From the NCBI GenBank assembly GCA_910585545.1, contig CAJUFN010000004.1:136740-200739 (forward strand): 64,000 nt of DNA. Direction: 5' to 3'. Positions within the stretch are counted from its first letter, which is position 1; the number at the start of each line of letters is the position of its first letter. This stretch comes from an uncultured Lachnospiraceae bacterium. GTDB taxonomy: Bacteria; Bacillota; Clostridia; Lachnospirales; Lachnospiraceae. A program made the position numbers and the translations under genes. Positions 1-10,201 of this stretch are shown in pieces. Below the pieces are notes generated by a model. That model ran no database searches and was not told the origin of the DNA. It was given only the letters and a program-made list of their open reading frames with translations.

Positions 1-2562
1 TAAGTAATCGTTACGTCCCTGCCATCCTTCGAAGTCTTTCATATCATATCCGCCAAGAAGCGGCTCTACAGCTGCTCCGCCATAGCTTGGGTAATCGCCC
101 ATCCAGGAATCTTTCTGGTGGTTACGGATGAAACGTGTGATATAACTGTTGATACCTTTATTAGTAGCACCGCCGTATGTTAAATCGGCTGCCCAGTGCT
201 GGAATGTAGAATCATACTCATTTGCATGTCCCCACTCGCTTCCAAGTCTCCATCCACATGTCTGTGTGATTTCTTTTGCTAACTGGCGGCTTGCCCATGT
301 ACCGTTATCGCCTGACTGTCCGTTGCCCCATACGTCAACGTAAATAAAGTCAAGGTCATTATCTTCTCCGCCTAACGCTTCCCAAAGATCCACGAAACGC
401 TGCTCACGTCCGTTTCTAAGGTCATAGTCTGCATCAATGTTGACACCTTGGTCTAACCAGTTCCATCCAAAAGAAAGACTTCCGTCTGCATTCTTTTTCA
501 AACGATCTTCTGTAAAATAGATGGATTCCGGATATGTCTCGGAAGCATTTACATGGATACCAAATGTTGCACCGATTTCTTTACCCTGTGCAAGAAGTTT
601 TTTCATCTCTTCCACTCCGCCGATACGTCTTCCGACATCAGCGTAGTTCAAATGACCAGAGTCATGTCCTTCACTTCCGTATCCCTTTAACAGAATGCTC
701 TGTCCAAGTCCATCTGTATTTAAGTATACTTTCTGCGCATTATCGTATGTCATCAGGAATGGGTTCTGTGCATGTCCGTTAAAGTTCATCGCAATACGAA
801 GAGCTACACGGTCCGGAACTAATTCTGCCCCTACCGGATTATTCATAATATCACGGTATGCAACAGCGCCATCCTGCCAGTCGATGACATCATCTTCATT
901 CATATCGCCCGTAATAACAACTTTTGTAGATGGCATCTCATAATCTTTGTTCTCAATTCTATGAGCTACACTCTTTTGGTATGTCCAATATGTACTGCTA
1001 AGACCTGTTTCTTTCACGCCATTTACAGTAGATGTAACAGCCGTTACTCTCTGCCAGTCACCTGTTACATTGTTTTCGGAGTTGCTCCAAAGTCCGGCGC
1101 TTAAATCGTCTGAAGAAACAAATGCGTACATATATCCGCGTCTTCCTTCAGTAAGTCCGCTCACGGAGCTGTATGTATCACCAAGAACTGCTGTATTGTT
1201 GGACATTACTGCACCTGCAAAGGAAGCACCTGACTGGCTTGCTTTTGCAGTAACAAGGTTGTGATTCGGAATCTCAACTGTCAGGAATGTACCAGCCTCT
1301 GCTTCGATATTAGTAATATCAAAACTTAATGTATTCTTTTGCACTTCCAATACGGCTGTAACAACGGCATCAATACCCTGCTCATCAATGGTCATTGTAT
1401 AAGTAGCTTTGCTGTCAGAATTTTTCTCATATGCTACTTCCGGTGTTACCGTCTTATTATTTACTTTTAACTGTGTAAGTTCTGTTGTCTGTCCATAGAA
1501 TTTCTTTCCGTCTACGTCTCCGCCTTTCATTGTATAACCAATAACTTGTGGGAATGTATTAGAAATTGCTACGTCCATCACATCAGAAGAAAGAACGTCA
1601 TCACCTTCGAACTCAATATCGGAACCGCTTGTAAGAACGATATCTCCTGCAGTTACATCATCTTCTTCAATTGTAATGTCGACCGTTCCAGCCTGATATC
1701 CTCTCTTTGCCGCAGAGATGGTATAATCTCCCGCCAAAATATCTGTGAAAGAATATCTTCCGTCTGCATCTGTAGTCGTTGTATTCGTATCGCAGGACAC
1801 TTCTGCGCCTTCTATCGGATTGCCATTTTTATCAACAACTCTACCTGTTACGTTAGCCATCGTGATTTTTAATTCCGGTTCATAAACTTCGCCTTTCTCA
1901 CTGCTTACAAGCTCCCATGTATCATCGCCGTCAATGACTACATTTCCTTCCCCGTCAGTCAACTTAAAGTCTTTAAAAAGCACATCCGACATCGTTCCAC
2001 TATATGTTCCCATTCTGAATCCGATATCTGCCGTCTTTAAAGCATTCCATGCATCTTCCGGAATGGTGTATGTGTTCTCCACACCGTCTGCATTCAACGT
2101 ATAACTTGTTCCATCCCAGCTAAGAGATACACTCATCTCCTCATTTGCCTGTGGTACCGGAACACCTGACAAAGCACTTGTCCAGCTTCCGTTGCCGTCC
2201 ACTTTGTACTCCCAGAACCAGCCGCTGGCATTGTATCCGACAGATACATAGTTTGCATTATCCGCGATGTATGGTCCTACATTGAATCTTGTGTTCGCCT
2301 GTGTTGAATTAGGCTTGATTACGAATGAGATTTCTCCTGCTTCGAGGTTGATTTCATTCGTATTCTTGAGAATGGCTGCATTATTGCCATTATCATTTGT
2401 TGCGCCACTCTTGAAATGTCTCCACACTTCCGTAACGGCACGACTCTCAATCTTCAGGTCTTTCGGAGCCGCAAATGCTGTCATAGGTACTGCTGTCACT
2501 ACCTGTGTGGCCACTAAAGTAGCAGCCAGCAGACCCGATAACCATGCTTTTCTTTTCTTCAT
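1..2562 (-). CDS. GH101 endo-alpha-N-acetylgalactosaminidase, C-terminal part cut by window start
   Basis: Secreted enzyme expected to release the Gal-beta-1,3-GalNAc core 1 disaccharide from mucin O-glycans. Only the first 854 or so codons are visible; the reading frame is open at base 1. It begins with a signal peptide (MKKRKAWLSGLLAATLVA) behind a GGGGAAAT RBS. A laminin-G-like sandwich (about 35-210) and a carboxypeptidase-regulatory-like Ig domain (about 235-310, GRVVDKNGNPIEGAEV) come before the GH101 sandwich and barrel. The catalytic pair is visible: nucleophile D743 in YVDVWGN and acid/base E776 in GSEWGHANEYD, 33 residues apart as in the Bifidobacterium enzyme. It is a clear paralogue of the gene at 10259-16339, with long stretches of similar DNA around the catalytic region, but the Ig insert is absent from the second copy. 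CBM, FIVAR and anchor domains probably lie off the window. Confidence 0.93.
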   Translation of the reverse strand, partial: MKKRKAWLSGLLAATLVATQVVTAVPMTAFAAPKDLKIESRAVTEVWRHFKSGATNDNGNNAAILKNTNEINLEAGEISFVIKPNSTQANTRFNVGPYIADNANYVSVGYNASGWFWEYKVDGNGSWTSALSGVPVPQANEEMSVSLSWDGTSYTLNADGVENTYTIPEDAWNALKTADIGFRMGTYSGTMSDVLFKDFKLTDGEGNVVIDGDDTWELVSSEKGEVYEPELKITMANVTGRVVDKNGNPIEGAEVSCDTNTTTTDADGRYSFTDILAGDYTISAAKRGYQAGTVDITIEEDDVTAGDIVLTSGSDIEFEGDDVLSSDVMDVAISNTFPQVIGYTMKGGDVDGKKFYGQTTELTQLKVNNKTVTPEVAYEKNSDSKATYTMTIDEQGIDAVVTAVLEVQKNTLSFDITNIEAEAGTFLTVEIPNHNLVTAKASQSGASFAGAVMSNNTAVLGDTYSSVSGLTEGRRGYMYAFVSSDDLSAGLWSNSENNVTGDWQRVTAVTSTVNGVKETGLSSTYWTYQKSVAHRIENKDYEMPSTKVVITGDMNEDDVIDWQDGAVAYRDIMNNPVGAELVPDRVALRIAMNFNGHAQNPFLMTYDNAQKVYLNTDGLGQSILLKGYGSEGHDSGHLNYADVGRRIGGVEEMKKLLAQGKEIGATFGIHVNASETYPESIYFTEDRLKKNADGSLSFGWNWLDQGVNIDADYDLRNGREQRFVDLWEALGGEDNDLDFIYVDVWGNGQSGDNGTWASRQLAKEITQTCGWRLGSEWGHANEYDSTFQHWAADLTYGGATNKGINSYITRFIRNHQKDSWMGDYPSYGGAAVEPLLGGYDMKDFEGWQGRNDYL

Positions 2563-2621
2563 GATATTTCCCCTTTCTTCTATCAATGGCGCAGGTATAG
2601 CTTGTGCCATTTTTATGTTTT

Positions 2622-2650
2622 ATTTTAACATTTTCTATTTTTCCAGGCAA
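2622..2650 (-). promoter_or_regulatory. Sigma-A promoter of the first GH101 gene
   Basis: On the minus strand, TTGCCT-17 bp-TAAAAT lies about 60 bp upstream of the start codon. The -10 is good and the -35 moderate. It shows that this gene can be transcribed separately from the upstream FIVAR gene, which ends in its own terminator. Confidence 0.6.
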
Positions 2651-2742
2651 TATATACAACTTTTTTAAGTACGAAAGTCCAAATTTTATAGATTTTTGTA
2701 CAAATACTTTCCCAAAATATAGCAAAAAATATACCTTATGAC

Positions 2743-2777
2743 AAAAAAGAGAGTCGGTTAATACCAACTCTCTTTTT
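2743..2777 (-). terminator. Rho-independent terminator after the FIVAR-protein gene
   Basis: A 10-bp stem (GAGAGTTGGT / ACCGACTCTC, one G-T pair) with a 4-nt loop is followed on the minus strand by six T. It lies 8 bp past the stop codon of the 2785-4353 gene. A T run on the other side makes it potentially bidirectional. Confidence 0.85.
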
Positions 2778-2784
2778 CATGATG

Positions 2785-4353
2785 CTATCTTTTTATTCTC
2801 TTTTTGCCATATATAGCAGCCACACATGCCGCCATTGCCAGAAGACCTAACCACAGCATTGCAGATGTCTCATCACCTGTCTGTACATTTACTGTTTTTT
2901 TCTTAAGCTCTTTCAACGCCTTATTCAATGCTGCTGCCGCCGCATCAACTTCCTCTTGTGTAGCGTTCTTGTCGCTCCATACAGCAAACGCCTTTTTATA
3001 TGCATCTTCTAACTTCTTCACACTTTCTGGTGTATATGGAGATTTATCCATATCTTTGACTTTATCCAATAAGTCTTTCAGATCGTCTTTATCAGCCGGC
3101 TTCGGTGATTCTTCTTTCTTCTTAAGAGCTGCTTTTGCATCTCTTAATTCTTTCACTGCCGCATCAACCTCTTCTTGTGTTGCATCCGGATCGTCATACA
3201 CAGCTTTTGCCTTGTCATATGCTTCTTTTAATACATCTAAAGATTCCTGTGTATATGAGGATTTATCCATATTCTTTACTACATCCAGCAATGCTCCCAA
3301 TTCTGTTTTATCAGCCGCCTCCGGTTCGACTGGCTTTTCTTTCTCTACCAGGCTGTCTAATGCATCCTGAAGTTCTTCTTTTGCTCTGTCGACTTCTTCC
3401 TGCGTCGCATCGTCTTTGCCTAATATTTCTTTTGCATCTTCGATTTCTTTTTCTAATTCTTTGATGCTGTCCGGTGTGTACTTATCTTTGTCTACGCCTT
3501 CTGCCTTGTCCAAAAGATCTTGTAGATCACCCTTATTCACCGGGGTTTCTTTTTCTGTCAGCTCATCCAATGCTTTTTGAAGTTCTTCTGCTGCTTTATC
3601 CACTTCTTCCTGTGTTGCATTCTCATTCTTCAACACATCTTCCGCTTTCTGAAGCGCTTCCTCTAACTTCCCTGCACTTTCCGGTGTGTAATCATCTGGA
3701 TTCTTTCCTTTTGCTTCTTCCACCAATTGTCCAAGAGCATCTTTTTTCACTTTTTCTACCAAGCCCGCCTTTGCTCGATTAAGAGCCTCAAGTGCATCAT
3801 CAATCTCATATGCCAATGCATTTGCATCATCCAAAACGGCTTTAGCATCAACGAGAGCATCTCTTAAAACTTGAGCGCTTTCATCGGTATAATCAGCAAA
3901 ATTCACTTTGGAATACTCATCATATGCATTCTGTAATTCGCTCTTATCTTTTGTCACATAATCCAACATATGCAATAAATCCAGTAGTTCATAATATGCT
4001 GCATCAACCTCTTCTTGTGTTGCACCTTCACTCGCATTTACTGCATTCGCTTTTTCAAGCGCCTTTTCAAATGCTTGTTTTACTACCGGTACTACATTCA
4101 CATAAGTCGGTTCTTCTTGTGCCGCAGTTGCGCTTTCAATAAGTGCCTGCAGATCACTCTTATCTGCCTGTGCTTCTTCCTGCTGTACTTCTACTGCCGC
4201 TGTTTCATCATAGCTTTCCAGTACGCTTAGTGCTTCTCCTTCTGGAGCTTGGGCTTCGGATGCACCAAATACAGTAAGAGCCTGGCTCGACAGAATCATT
4301 GCAGAAACTGCAATCATTATTCGAATTCTTTTTCTGTTAAAAATTTTTCCCAT
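2785..4353 (-). CDS. FIVAR-repeat cell-surface protein with variant sorting signal
   Basis: A 522-residue exported protein without an enzymatic domain. After a signal peptide (ending near SSQALTVFGA) there are six FIVAR-like helical repeats of 75-80 residues, recognised by Y(T/A)xES and ATQEEVDxA motifs. The C-terminus has QTGDETSAMLWLGLLAMA, a hydrophobic segment and KKRIKR, the layout of a sortase signal but without LPxTG. FIVAR domains are three-helix spacers or carbohydrate-associated modules in surface proteins, so this may be a stalk or matrix protein accompanying the neighbouring glycosidases, which carry the same repeats. I placed the start at 4353, where GGAGGG sits 7 bp upstream; the reading frame extends 22 codons further but into the promoter. 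Function is inference. Confidence 0.85.
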   Translation of the reverse strand: MGKIFNRKRIRIMIAVSAMILSSQALTVFGASEAQAPEGEALSVLESYDETAAVEVQQEEAQADKSDLQALIESATAAQEEPTYVNVVPVVKQAFEKALEKANAVNASEGATQEEVDAAYYELLDLLHMLDYVTKDKSELQNAYDEYSKVNFADYTDESAQVLRDALVDAKAVLDDANALAYEIDDALEALNRAKAGLVEKVKKDALGQLVEEAKGKNPDDYTPESAGKLEEALQKAEDVLKNENATQEEVDKAAEELQKALDELTEKETPVNKGDLQDLLDKAEGVDKDKYTPDSIKELEKEIEDAKEILGKDDATQEEVDRAKEELQDALDSLVEKEKPVEPEAADKTELGALLDVVKNMDKSSYTQESLDVLKEAYDKAKAVYDDPDATQEEVDAAVKELRDAKAALKKKEESPKPADKDDLKDLLDKVKDMDKSPYTPESVKKLEDAYKKAFAVWSDKNATQEEVDAAAAALNKALKELKKKTVNVQTGDETSAMLWLGLLAMAACVAAIYGKKRIKR

Positions 4354-4390
4354 TTTTTTCCCTCCTTTTCCAGAAATTATGCCCTCTTTT

Positions 4391-4419
4391 ATTGTATAAC
4401 TCCATATATATTCTGTCAA
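4391..4419 (-). promoter_or_regulatory. Consensus sigma-A promoter of the FIVAR-protein gene
   Basis: TTGACA-17 bp-TACAAT on the minus strand, 38 bp before the start codon. The spacer begins GAATATATAT, nearly the same as in the promoter of the next upstream gene (10142-10171). Confidence 0.85.
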
Positions 4420-4458
4420 ATAGATTTTGTCTTTATGAGACGAAAGGGAAGTATTTCT

Positions 4459-7400
4459 TTAATATTTCTTTTTTACAGACGCGATAACTCCTGCACATGC
4501 TGCTGCAAGCATCATTCCCCAAAGCACAAACGGCATCTCATCTCCAGTCTTTGCAGCTTTTGCCGTGCTTCCTGTAGATGCTGTCTTTTTCATGTTTTTA
4601 TCTGTAGATGCCCTCTTCTTTGTTCCGCTTTCTGAAGATGTATCTTCTTTGCCATCGCCTTTTGTATCAACAACATGATCTTCCTGTGTATCTTTCTTAA
4701 GTGCCTCTACCGCATCCTCTAATGCTGTTACTGCCTTGTCAACCTTTTTCTGGTCTGCACCTTCATCTTCAAGTACTTCATTCGCATAAGCAAGCGCCGC
4801 TTTTACCGCTCTTACGGTATCTGCTGTGTAATCGCTAAGATCCATTGCCTGAACGCTTGCAATCAGACCTTCCAATACATTCTTATTCGGAATCTCCCTT
4901 AATCCGAAAATCGCCTGAAGCAATACGCTGTATGCAGTATTAATATCATCCTGCGTTACATCATCTCTTGCATATACATCTTGTGCACCTGCGAGTGCGG
5001 ATTCAAGGTCTGTTACAGACAAATATTTGTCCTTATTTGCCACATATCCGTTCGCCTCTTGTATCAATGCTGCCAATTTTGTCTTATCAAACGGAAGACG
5101 TTCTAATCCTTTCCATGCCGCATCCAATGCTGTAAACGCATCTTCGATATCTCCTTTTAATGCATTCTCGCCACGTTCAAGTACTTCTTTGGCGTCCTGC
5201 AACGCTTTTTCAAATACTTTTACGCTTTCCTCGGTATAAACTCTGGTATCCAGTCCCTTTAATGTATCGTAAAGTGTCTGAAGCTCTGTGGTATCTCCGC
5301 CAATAAAGCTTAAAAGATGTACTTTCGCAAGAAGTTTATCATACGCTTCATCTACTTCATCCTGCGTAGCCGTCGCTTTTTCATTTACCTCGATTGCCTT
5401 TGTAAGCGCTGCTTCAAATGCTTGTCTTACAGCTAATACCACATGTGTATATGCTTCATTTTCCTTTTGCGTTTCCGCATATTCAATTAATGCTATAAGA
5501 TCGGCTTTATCCGTTACTGTCGGCTCGCCGCCTCCTGTCAGTCCGGCAATTGCTTCCTGCAACGCTTCTTTTTCTGCCGAAGTGTCTTCTTTTCCTGATA
5601 CATATGCTTTTTGAGCTGCGATCAATGCATCCACCATATCAGCAACACTTTCCGGTGTCTTTCCGGTGATATCGATATCTTCTGCCGATGCGATCATTTC
5701 TGCCAGACTTGTGTCTGCCGGTACAAGCTCATATTCAAATACAACCTCTGATACCTGATACCAATATTTAACTGTCTTAGTAAGTAAAATCCTTACATAC
5801 TGTACTCTTGTCTTATCGAATTCGATTGTTGTATCAATCTCGCCCGTAAGTTCTCCGCGTTTCGTCCATTCTCCTTCATTTAAAGCAGTCTCTATATCTG
5901 CACCGTGGATAACATCCTTACCGGCTACGTCATCTGGATGAACGATTCTTATAGAAGACATATCCACTGGTTCGGAGAATTTAAATACCACTTCATCTCC
6001 TGCAGTCTGATCGGTCTCAAACCAGCATTTTGTATTAAAGTCACCGTCAAGCATCTTAGCATAGCTATAATTCTGATAATAACCAACTGTTGCTTCTACT
6101 TCGATCTCAACCTCTTCTGCTTTTATAAGACCGGATTTTGCAGTACGGATTGCCTCTAATGCTGCAAGCCATTGTGCTGCTGTTGTGTCTGCATCTTTGA
6201 GTACTTCCTTACCTGCTTCGATTGCCGCCTGATATGCATCGTAACCTTCTACATATCCATCAGATGCTATCGGATAAGTGGTTTCAATGTAAAGTGCAAA
6301 CCGTTCCAGTCTTACCACTTTTGCTTTCGCCCCTGCCAGTGCTTCATAAGCAGCATCGATCTCGATCTGTTCTGCCATCTCATTTTCAAACACAGCTTCT
6401 GCTGCTGCGCATGCTTCTTTATACTCTGCGAATGTTTCTGCAATGTAATAAACTTCATCAAGCGCTGGATACAATGCACCTTCCAGTGCACTCTTATCCG
6501 TATCTAACTGGTATAAGAATGTAATCGTCTCTCCTTCTTTTTTGTAAGTACCGCTTACAGCAGACTCGGAGATCACTTTATATCCGTAAAATTCTTCTGC
6601 TGCAAATTCATAGTCAGCATCCAGCATTCCGTATTTTACGACATCCTTTTTCAAAACTTTACCTGTATCTGTCACATAGCGAAGCGTTACACTTCCCATA
6701 GAATCTGAAGACTGAATCTCTCCTACTTCCGGTAAGGTACTTCCTTTTTCAAATCCTGCTACATCCCCAAGCTTTCCGTATAATTCTCTGAACTCATCCA
6801 ATGTCAGATTTGTATTTGAATCTGCATTCCATGACTTCGTTGCCATTCCACGAAGCTCCTTACGGATTCCTAAACTAATCTCATCTTCCGTAGCAACGTT
6901 TGCATTATCACACCAGATTGCAAGTGATGACCCTGCTACGAAATCTTCGCGGTAATCTACAATCTGATCAACACCGCCACGGCCACAGTACACACCTGGA
7001 TGCCACTGGTTGAAAATTCTTTCTTCCTGATTTGGATAATCGAAAGAAGCCTCATTCTGATCGTTTCTTAATACATAATAGAAGTAATTTGCATTGATGT
7101 TGTAAATCTTCTTAAAGCCTTTATCAATGAATGTCTGAAGCTCTGTCATGTTATAATCCCATCTGGTCCAGTAATCGATTTCGATATAATCATGCATTAC
7201 TACATTTTGTGTGGTAGATTTATAGAATATACCATCGTTCCAGATACGCGGCGTGAATCCATTATCATGTACAAATTCTGCGATATCATTTACATAATAT
7301 GCAAATGCATCCAGCCATGTGCTTCCGATACCCTGCTCCTGTGCATAGCTTCCAAGCACCTGATTATATGTATAGTTTGCAGTCTGGAAGTTAATGTACT

Positions 7401-10107
7401 CGTCTGCACCAATATGGAATGTATCGCTTGTGTTGAACAATTCCATATATTCTTTGTAAAGACTCTTCATGTATGCGACTGCCTCCGGGTTTGTAATATC
7501 CAGTGCACTTTCGCTAATCCTTCCTGAGTTATCTCTCTGGCCCCAGTCCGGATGAACATCGAGAATCTGATCCACATGTCCTGGGCTGTCCAAAGATGGA
7601 ATCACTTTGATTCCGTAAAGTCTTGCCTCTTCTATGATTTCTCTGATCTCTGCCTTTGTAAGGTGCTCTTCTGCCACAATCTCCGGATCTGTCTCACATT
7701 CGATTCTAAATCCTAAGTTCTCAGAGAAATGCAGCTGAATGGTATTTAATTTCAGGAATGATAATTCTCTGATATGCTGAATGATCCAGTCTTTCGTAAT
7801 GTATTTACGTGCGATATCCACATGCAGACGTCTCTCGTCTACGTCCGGATAGTCTTCAATCACGCCATATACAAGCCCTTCATATGATACCATCATATTC
7901 TGGATCGTGCGAAGTCCGTAAATCACTGCATTTTCAGATGCGGCAACTAAACGCACACCGTCTTTTCCGATCTCAATTCTGTATGCTTCTTCACTGTCAG
8001 AGTCTGCCACTACCTTTTCGTCTTTCTCAATATCAATCACAATATCTGTCGGAGTAATGTTTTCTTCCAGCGCATATGCCATCGTAATCGGATTCTCTGA
8101 TGGGATTTCTTTTTGCGCATATTCTGCCGCCATCAATTTTACAACTTCGGCTAACCTTTCATTGTCTAAGTTCTCCTGCGTTGCCGGAATGATGAAACGA
8201 ACTCCTTCGCTTATTCTCCAGATTTTTGCCGAAGGATCTGACGTATATTTCTGTACAACCGGATTTGCAAGCGCTGCAAGCTTTGCATCGCTTAAATCAG
8301 ACACATCTTCATCACCCGGATCCGTCGTACTTTCATCTGCCCAAACAATATCTCCTGCTGCCGGAAGCGTAACGTTTGCCGTATCAATAGTTCCGTCCGA
8401 ATTATGTCCTCCCGGTGCCTTAGATACGGAAAGCTGATTTGCCATAAAATCTGCATAGGTTCCGTTTACGCCCTGTTCCACATCATATCCTCTGCCATCA
8501 TCATGAAGAGGATCTTTAATAGAATCTGTGTTAACTCTCCATGAACGCTCTGCTGTAGTACGGATCTGGTAATAGGTATCGCGGATAATGCCCGTATCAC
8601 CTACACTATCATTGGCATTGTCACACCAGATTGCATAAGACGCCCCCAGCAAATTACCAGCCAATTCGCCTTGTGTCGGGTAACAGAATTTTCCATCCAT
8701 AAAGGACATCTGTTGTTTTACACCCATCTTGGAAAATTTACCAGGATTCCATCCCTTATTATTCTGTGCAATTTCATCATTTCTGTTATGTGTCTCATTT
8801 ACCCATGTTCCATCAAAGATATTGTTTGCGGAACATTTGAACCACTGGTTTCCATATGCATAATACATGTAGTCAGATGTAAACGCCACAAGATCATGTC
8901 CGCTCCTTAACAGTTCCAGAACATTTTCATTGGCGCTGCCCGGATCCCAGTATAAAACCTGAATGTCGCTGTCTACTTTTGTACCGCCGCCAACTTTGAT
9001 TCCATCGTTGAACATACGAACGGTATAATCCATTGCCTTTAATTCTGCTGCGATTTCATTTACATAATCTACATAAACTTCTGAATTCGTGTCATATCCT
9101 GTTGCCTCATCCGCAGAAATATTAAAATAAGCACATCCTCTGCTCTTGAAATATTCTGCATATTTATAAATCAATTCCTTTACAAATGATGCTGCCTCTG
9201 CATTTTCCAAATTAATCGTACTTGCAGATTTTTTATAAGAATTATAATATTTCAAAATCCAGTCCATATGTCCCGGTGAATTCAGTGTCGGAATTACAGT
9301 GACTCCGTATTGTTTCGCTACGGCAAGAATCTCATCCATATCTGCCTGATCTAGTGTCAATGTAGATACAATTTTGGAAAGATCGTCATTTTGTTCACCG
9401 TCTGCCCATGTAAGATTCATATCATCCAAAGCAAAACGGAATCCTTTATTATTGGAAAAATCAAGATACAATACGTTCATCTTATTCCATGACATATCTT
9501 TGATCATTGCTTTGATCGTATCTACTTCAAAGAATTTACGTCCAATATCCCAGAATAAACTTCTCTCTTTCACATCTGGATAATCTGTTACGGTTCCGCA
9601 AGTCATCTCACCGCCATTTTGCATCAATGTGTTCATCGCATATTTGATTCCTACATAACCTTGTGCAGTAATAAATATGTTCTCTTCTGTAATCTCCATC
9701 TCATATGCCTGAGAAGCGTCTGCACCGCCATTCTCCACATTGCCAAGGACAATTACAATATCGCCAGCTTTTACCTGGTCTTCAGTTCCGTATACGATCT
9801 GAAGTACTCTGGAATTGCCGATGTCTTTTGCCGCAAGCTCACTTGCAGTTAATTTCAATACCTCTGCAATATCTCCTTGCGGTTTTTCATTGCTCACGTA
9901 AAAAATACGTGAATTACGCGTCACGGAAAATGTTCCTTCCGATGCATCATACCTTTTTACCGTTGGTAACGAGGAGTTCGCGTCTTCTTGTGACTGTGCT
10001 GCAAACACGCCAAACGCCTGGCTGGAAAGAATCATGGTACATACCATAATTGCTGCCAAAATCCTCTTAAACGTGCCTTTTTGTTTTTTGTTGCTAATCT
10101 TTTTCAC
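4459..10107 (-). CDS. Double GH20 glycosidase with MucBP-like, CBM32-like and FIVAR domains, wall-anchored
   Basis: A 1882-residue surface enzyme with two complete GH20 (beta-N-acetylhexosaminidase / lacto-N-biosidase family) catalytic domains in one chain. Order: signal peptide (1-36), GH20b-like domain and first barrel (about 45-500) with catalytic D333-E334 in ISADEATG, second GH20b domain and barrel (about 600-1130) with D902-E903 in IGADEY, a MucBP-like beta domain (about 1175-1255), FIVAR-like helices, an F5/8C/CBM32-like domain (about 1333-1465), further FIVAR repeats, and the anchor AAKTGDEMPFVLWGMM with a KKKY tail. The Asp-Glu pair serves substrate-assisted catalysis. The two barrels are diverged, so they may act on different linkages (terminal GlcNAc, lacto-N-biose or sulfated GlcNAc); the sequence does not decide which. 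It sits between two GH101 genes, fitting sequential O-glycan trimming. RBS GGAGGG precedes the ATG. Confidence 0.92.
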   Translation of the reverse strand: MKKISNKKQKGTFKRILAAIMVCTMILSSQAFGVFAAQSQEDANSSLPTVKRYDASEGTFSVTRNSRIFYVSNEKPQGDIAEVLKLTASELAAKDIGNSRVLQIVYGTEDQVKAGDIVIVLGNVENGGADASQAYEMEITEENIFITAQGYVGIKYAMNTLMQNGGEMTCGTVTDYPDVKERSLFWDIGRKFFEVDTIKAMIKDMSWNKMNVLYLDFSNNKGFRFALDDMNLTWADGEQNDDLSKIVSTLTLDQADMDEILAVAKQYGVTVIPTLNSPGHMDWILKYYNSYKKSASTINLENAEAASFVKELIYKYAEYFKSRGCAYFNISADEATGYDTNSEVYVDYVNEIAAELKAMDYTVRMFNDGIKVGGGTKVDSDIQVLYWDPGSANENVLELLRSGHDLVAFTSDYMYYAYGNQWFKCSANNIFDGTWVNETHNRNDEIAQNNKGWNPGKFSKMGVKQQMSFMDGKFCYPTQGELAGNLLGASYAIWCDNANDSVGDTGIIRDTYYQIRTTAERSWRVNTDSIKDPLHDDGRGYDVEQGVNGTYADFMANQLSVSKAPGGHNSDGTIDTANVTLPAAGDIVWADESTTDPGDEDVSDLSDAKLAALANPVVQKYTSDPSAKIWRISEGVRFIIPATQENLDNERLAEVVKLMAAEYAQKEIPSENPITMAYALEENITPTDIVIDIEKDEKVVADSDSEEAYRIEIGKDGVRLVAASENAVIYGLRTIQNMMVSYEGLVYGVIEDYPDVDERRLHVDIARKYITKDWIIQHIRELSFLKLNTIQLHFSENLGFRIECETDPEIVAEEHLTKAEIREIIEEARLYGIKVIPSLDSPGHVDQILDVHPDWGQRDNSGRISESALDITNPEAVAYMKSLYKEYMELFNTSDTFHIGADEYINFQTANYTYNQVLGSYAQEQGIGSTWLDAFAYYVNDIAEFVHDNGFTPRIWNDGIFYKSTTQNVVMHDYIEIDYWTRWDYNMTELQTFIDKGFKKIYNINANYFYYVLRNDQNEASFDYPNQEERIFNQWHPGVYCGRGGVDQIVDYREDFVAGSSLAIWCDNANVATEDEISLGIRKELRGMATKSWNADSNTNLTLDEFRELYGKLGDVAGFEKGSTLPEVGEIQSSDSMGSVTLRYVTDTGKVLKKDVVKYGMLDADYEFAAEEFYGYKVISESAVSGTYKKEGETITFLYQLDTDKSALEGALYPALDEVYYIAETFAEYKEACAAAEAVFENEMAEQIEIDAAYEALAGAKAKVVRLERFALYIETTYPIASDGYVEGYDAYQAAIEAGKEVLKDADTTAAQWLAALEAIRTAKSGLIKAEEVEIEVEATVGYYQNYSYAKMLDGDFNTKCWFETDQTAGDEVVFKFSEPVDMSSIRIVHPDDVAGKDVIHGADIETALNEGEWTKRGELTGEIDTTIEFDKTRVQYVRILLTKTVKYWYQVSEVVFEYELVPADTSLAEMIASAEDIDITGKTPESVADMVDALIAAQKAYVSGKEDTSAEKEALQEAIAGLTGGGEPTVTDKADLIALIEYAETQKENEAYTHVVLAVRQAFEAALTKAIEVNEKATATQDEVDEAYDKLLAKVHLLSFIGGDTTELQTLYDTLKGLDTRVYTEESVKVFEKALQDAKEVLERGENALKGDIEDAFTALDAAWKGLERLPFDKTKLAALIQEANGYVANKDKYLSVTDLESALAGAQDVYARDDVTQDDINTAYSVLLQAIFGLREIPNKNVLEGLIASVQAMDLSDYTADTVRAVKAALAYANEVLEDEGADQKKVDKAVTALEDAVEALKKDTQEDHVVDTKGDGKEDTSSESGTKKRASTDKNMKKTASTGSTAKAAKTGDEMPFVLWGMMLAAACAGVIASVKKKY

Positions 10108-10141
10108 TCATTTTCCCTCCTTTGAGTTAATATACATTACC

Positions 10142-10171
10142 ATTGTACAAGTTGTATGTATATTCTGTCAA
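10142..10171 (-). promoter_or_regulatory. Sigma-A promoter of the double-GH20 gene
   Basis: TTGACA-18 bp-TACAAT on the minus strand, 35 bp upstream of the start codon. The -35 and following bases (TTGACAGAATATA) are identical to those of the FIVAR-gene promoter, suggesting duplication or shared control. Confidence 0.8.
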
Positions 10172-10201
10172 TTATTTTTTATTTTAATTAGTTTTATACA
10201 A

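Noticed and set aside
2447..2767. A minus-strand frame of 106 residues between the FIVAR and first GH101 genes
   Set aside because: It overlaps the terminator, promoter and N-terminus of GH101, has no RBS and no protein-like pattern.
2804..3370. Plus-strand frames opposite the FIVAR repeats, and similar ones opposite the GH20, GH101 and CAP genes
   Set aside because: They are by-products of biased, repetitive coding DNA on the minus strand; no RBS and low-complexity Ser/Leu-rich translations.
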